Part shown: positions 4,445 through 7,410 of the stretch, piece by piece
Numbering within the stretch: position 1 is the stretch's first letter
How the letters are laid out: each line of letters begins with the position of its first letter
From: Acidaminococcus sp. CAG:917
Lineage (GTDB): Bacteria; Bacillota; Clostridia; Christensenellales; CAG-917
DNA: 7,410 nt
Direction: 5' to 3'
NCBI GenBank assembly: GCA_000437555.1
Contig: FR901015.1
Location: forward strand, 136,712-144,121
Translations under genes and position numbers: made by a program
Notes under the pieces: generated by a model
The model's database searches: none
Told to the model about the DNA's origin: nothing
What the model saw: only the letters and a program-made list of their open reading frames with translations

Positions 4445-6241
4445 GACAAAAATCACATCAGAAATTTTTCCATAATCGCACATATCGACCACGGTAAGAG
4501 CACTCTTGCCGACCGTCTCATCGAAAAAACGGGCACAGTTGCCGAGCGTGACATGAGTGAACAGCTTCTTGACAATATGGATATTGAAAAGGAAAGGGGT
4601 ATAACTATAAAACTTCAGACTTGTAAGATGTTTTATGAGTATGAGGGCACAGAATACGTTTTAAACCTCATCGATACTCCCGGGCACGTTGACTTTACTT
4701 ACGAGGTTTCACGCTCTCTCGCTGCCTGTGAGGGCGCTCTTTTGGTTGTTGACGCCACCCAAGGCGTTGAGGCGCAAACTTTAACAAACGTTTATCTTGC
4801 GCTCGACCACGATTTGGAAATTATGCCCGTTATAAACAAAATCGACCTTCCCTCGGCGGAAGTTGATAAAGTCAAACTTGAAATCGAAGATATAATAGGT
4901 CTAGATACAAACGGCTGTCCGTTAATCAGCGCCAAAGAGGGCATTGGCGTGGACGAATTGCTTTACGCCATCGTAACAAAACTTCCTGCGCCCAAAGGCG
5001 ACGAAAATAAACCGCTTAAAGCGCTTATCTTCGACAGTTTTTACGATAACTATCGAGGCGCAATCAGTATGGTCAGGATTTTCGACGGCAGGGTTAAGGC
5101 GCACGATAAAATCAAAATGTTTTCGACGGGGAAAGAATATGAAGTCGTCGAGGTCGGCGTATTTTCGCCTAAGATGATACCGACGGAATCTCTTTCTGCC
5201 GGTGAAGTCGGATATATTGCCGCAAGTATAAAAAACGTTGTCGATACCGCCGTCGGCGATACGATAACGCTTGCAAATAATCCAACCTCAGAGCCTCTGC
5301 CGGGCTATAAAAAGGTTCAGCCTATGGTTTACGCGGGAATTTTTCCTGCCGACGGTTCAAAATACGATGAACTTAAAGAAGCTCTTATGAAACTTCAGTT
5401 AAACGACGCTTCGCTTCAGTTTGAAATTGAAAACTCCCTTGCTCTCGGCTTTGGCTTCCGTTGCGGTTTTTTGGGTTTGCTTCATATGGAAATTATTGAG
5501 GAAAGACTCGAACGTGAGTTTGACCTCGATTTAGTCACAACCGCTCCCAGCGTTTCTTATAGAGTTAAAAAGACTAACGGCGAGGAAATTATAGTCGAAA
5601 ATCCTTGTATGCTTCCAAACGCTTCCGAAATCGATTATATCGAAGAGCCTGTCGTAAAGGCGAGCCTTTACACTCCGCCCGAGTTTGTCGGACCGATAAT
5701 GGAACTTTGTCAGGACAAAAGGGGAGTTTTTATAGATATGTCGTATATTGACCCTACAAGAGTTGTTATAACATACGATATACCCTTAAATGAAATTATC
5801 TACGACTTTTTTGACACCCTTAAATCACGGACTAAAGGTTACGCAAGTATGGATTATGAAATTAAAGGCTATGAAAAGAGCGACCTTGTAAAGCTTGACC
5901 TCTTAATAAACGGTGACGTTTGCGACGCACTCAGTCTTATTGTTCATAAAGATAAAGCGTATTCGAGGGGTAGAAAGCTTGCCGAAAAATTAAAGGAAGT
6001 TATCCCGAGACAGCTTTTTGAAGTGCCCATTCAGGCGGCAATAGGCGGTAAGGTCATCGCCAGAGAAACCGTTAAGGCGGTAAGAAAAGACGTTCTTGCC
6101 AAATGCTATGGCGGCGATATAACGAGAAAGAAAAAACTTTTGGAAAAGCAAAAGGAAGGCAAAAAGAGAATGAGAAAGGTTGGTAGCGTTGAAGTTCCTT
6201 CCGAGGCGTTTGCCAGCATTTTAAAGCTCGATGACGAATAA
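4442..6241 (+). CDS. lepA: Elongation factor 4 (LepA), ribosome-associated GTPase
   Basis: LepA/EF4 is a translational GTPase that binds the ribosome and has been linked to back-translocation and to 30S subunit biogenesis. The 599-residue product is full length. The G domain shows the P-loop AHIDHGKS (13-20), switch I ERGITI (51-56), DTPGH (78-82, with the catalytic His82), NKID (132-135) and SAK (163-165). Further on are the EF-G-like domains, with GFLGLLHMEIIEERLEREFDLDL, the TTAPSVSYRV segment, and the LepA-specific C-terminal domain ending in the basic RKKKLLEKQKEGKKRM stretch and VGSVEVPSEAFASILK. All nucleotide-binding motifs are intact. Translation starts at TTG. The gene heads a two-gene unit: its last 11 bases overlap hemW, a pairing widespread in clostridia. 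The divergent neighbour shares its promoter region. Confidence 0.98.
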   Translation: MDKNHIRNFSIIAHIDHGKSTLADRLIEKTGTVAERDMSEQLLDNMDIEKERGITIKLQTCKMFYEYEGTEYVLNLIDTPGHVDFTYEVSRSLAACEGALLVVDATQGVEAQTLTNVYLALDHDLEIMPVINKIDLPSAEVDKVKLEIEDIIGLDTNGCPLISAKEGIGVDELLYAIVTKLPAPKGDENKPLKALIFDSFYDNYRGAISMVRIFDGRVKAHDKIKMFSTGKEYEVVEVGVFSPKMIPTESLSAGEVGYIAASIKNVVDTAVGDTITLANNPTSEPLPGYKKVQPMVYAGIFPADGSKYDELKEALMKLQLNDASLQFEIENSLALGFGFRCGFLGLLHMEIIEERLEREFDLDLVTTAPSVSYRVKKTNGEEIIVENPCMLPNASEIDYIEEPVVKASLYTPPEFVGPIMELCQDKRGVFIDMSYIDPTRVVITYDIPLNEIIYDFFDTLKSRTKGYASMDYEIKGYEKSDLVKLDLLINGDVCDALSLIVHKDKAYSRGRKLAEKLKEVIPRQLFEVPIQAAIGGKVIARETVKAVRKDVLAKCYGGDITRKKKLLEKQKEGKKRMRKVGSVEVPSEAFASILKLDDE

Positions 6242-7319
6242 TAACTCACAAAATTTTGCGGGAATTTACGTTCATATTCCTTTTTGCAAACAAAAATGCA
6301 ATTATTGCGATTTTAAATCTTTTCCGTGTATAAACAGGGCGGAAGAATATTTTGACGCACTAAAGCAGGAAATTTTAAATACCGATATTCCGAGTGAAAC
6401 TATTGATACGGTTTATTTCGGGGGCGGAACGCCGTCTTTTGTCGACGAAAAGTTTATCGTCGACATTTTCAATTTGTTAAATAAAAGATTTGAATTTGAC
6501 GTTAAAGAGGCTTCAATCGAGGTTAATCCCGAATCTGCCACTCTCAAAAAACTGATGACATATAAAGAGACAGGTTTTAACAGGCTCAGCATAGGTGTGC
6601 AAAGCCTTAGTGACGACGTTTTAAAATTTCTCGGCAGAGTGCACAACTCTAAGACGGCAAAACAGGCTATAACCAGAGCGGTTAAAATTTTTGAAAACAT
6701 AAACTGCGATATTATGCTGGTGGGACAGTCGGCAGAAAGTTTGGCTAAAGATATCGAGTATTTAAGCGATTCGGGAGTAAAACACATATCCTGTTATATG
6801 CTTCAAATCGAGGAAGGTACTCCTTTTTACGACAGATATATAAAAAACGATATTAAGTTGCCAACCGACGACGAACTTGCCGACATGTTTTCGTTTGCTA
6901 TAGCAAAACTAAAAAGTTTGGGATATGAACGTTATGAAGTTTCTAATTTCTGCAAAAGGGGATATGAGTCCAAACACAACCTCGGATATTGGGTCAGAAA
7001 GCCTTATTACGGTTTCGGTCTTTCCGCTCACTCTCTTATCGGCAATGAACGATACGGAAATCAATCCGCTTTCGATGAATACGTTTCAGACCCGTTGAAA
7101 AGGGAATTTAAAGAGGTTTTAAGCGAGAGTGACATAGAGCTTGAAAGGATAATGCTCGCCCTCAGAACCTCTCATGGCCTTTTAAAGGAAGAAATATTAA
7201 ATAAGCCTGATTTTTATGATAAATATAAAAATTATTTTTATATAAAAGGTGACCGCATATCTTTAAACGATAAAGGATTTATGATTATGAATAAAATTTT
7301 GGTTGACCTTTTCCAATAA
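6231..7319 (+). CDS. hemW: HemW-type radical SAM protein (heme chaperone, formerly called HemN-like)
   Basis: HemW proteins bind an Fe-S cluster, S-adenosylmethionine and heme, and are thought to deliver heme to target proteins. They were often misnamed oxygen-independent coproporphyrinogen oxidase. The product has 362 residues, near family length. Seen: YVHIPFC with the radical SAM motif Cys19-x3-Cys23-x2-Cys26 followed by DF, as in HemW; FGGGTPS (63-69) for SAM contact; IEVNPE (96-101); RLSIGVQS (118-125); HISCYMLQIEEGTPFY (185-200); the HemW signature HNLGYWVRKPYYGFGLSAHS (249-268), whose His is implicated in heme binding; and a C-terminal winged-helix-like end. The usual DLxxGLPGQT is here CDIMLVGQS (159-167), two residues shorter. 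The ATG overlaps the end of lepA by 11 bp with no strong ribosome binding site, implying translational coupling. Confidence 0.93.
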   Translation: MTNNNSQNFAGIYVHIPFCKQKCNYCDFKSFPCINRAEEYFDALKQEILNTDIPSETIDTVYFGGGTPSFVDEKFIVDIFNLLNKRFEFDVKEASIEVNPESATLKKLMTYKETGFNRLSIGVQSLSDDVLKFLGRVHNSKTAKQAITRAVKIFENINCDIMLVGQSAESLAKDIEYLSDSGVKHISCYMLQIEEGTPFYDRYIKNDIKLPTDDELADMFSFAIAKLKSLGYERYEVSNFCKRGYESKHNLGYWVRKPYYGFGLSAHSLIGNERYGNQSAFDEYVSDPLKREFKEVLSESDIELERIMLALRTSHGLLKEEILNKPDFYDKYKNYFYIKGDRISLNDKGFMIMNKILVDLFQ

Positions 7320-7382
7320 ATTATTTTTTGTTTTTGTTTAAAAATTTTTTAGTTTTACCTTTAGTTAAATTTATTACGAATA

Positions 7383-7410
7383 AAAAAGGCTCGCTATTGC
7401 GAGCCTTTTT
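7383..7410 (+). terminator. Strong intrinsic terminator after hemW
   Basis: GGCTCGC (7388-7394) and GCGAGCC (7399-7405) form a perfect 7-bp stem with a TATT loop. It is extended by five A (7383-7387) and five T (7406-7410), the T-run reaching the window edge. It lies 63 bp after the hemW stop, behind AT-rich DNA with no gene, and closes the lepA-hemW unit. The flanking A- and T-tracts allow function in both directions. Confidence 0.92.

Noticed and set aside
6231..6241. lepA-hemW overlap as a possible frameshift or fusion
   Set aside because: Both proteins end and begin at their expected family boundaries, so this is an ordinary overlapping gene pair.
6413..6787. Minus-strand open frame of 124 codons inside hemW
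   Set aside because: It is a frame shadow of a well-supported gene; the translation shows no family pattern and no ribosome binding site was seen.

Overview
The window looks like a stretch of core chromosome from an A+T-rich Gram-positive-type bacterium of the Bacillota, most likely a clostridial lineage. The grounds are AT-rich intergenic DNA, strong AGGAGG-type ribosome binding sites, a TTG start on lepA, sigma-A-like promoters, an L19-leader-like structure before rplS, the clostridial lepA-hemW pair and a short LUD-domain protein of the type common in clostridia. The species cannot be named from this sequence. No rRNA, tRNA, CRISPR array, insertion sequence or phage gene was seen.

Layout. 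(1) 2-659: the 3' part of rnhB (RNase HII), overlapping yraN (UPF0102 nuclease-like protein). (2) 660-920: a gene-free stretch with a 14-bp direct repeat, then a promoter and a structured leader for rplS. (3) 921-3458: rplS (ribosomal protein L19), followed after 18 bp by a 720-residue membrane protein. That protein joins a lipoprotein signal and an extracellular carbohydrate-binding-like domain to a GT-C glycosyltransferase-like membrane domain. (4) 3459-3785: a very AT-rich gene-free stretch with a 20-bp tandem duplication, an intrinsic terminator, dyads and a second terminator-like hairpin. (5) 3786-4358, minus strand: a LUD-domain protein with a C-terminal cysteine cluster. (6) 4359-4441: a compact divergent promoter region in which two near-consensus promoters occupy the same DNA. 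(7) 4442-7319: lepA (elongation factor 4) and hemW (radical SAM heme chaperone), overlapping by 11 bp, closed by a strong terminator at the right edge.

Functionally this is mostly housekeeping: RNA/DNA hybrid repair, ribosome assembly and translation, and heme handling. The accessory-looking item is the membrane protein. Its GT-C signature motifs are degenerate and it is fused to an outward-facing sugar-binding-like domain, so it may be a specialised or non-catalytic cell-envelope protein. Its place directly behind rplS suggests co-transcription. I found no clear new defence or mobile system. The points best worth a second look are the GT-C fusion, the superimposed divergent promoters, the lost GLP residues in HemW and the unusual position of rplS.
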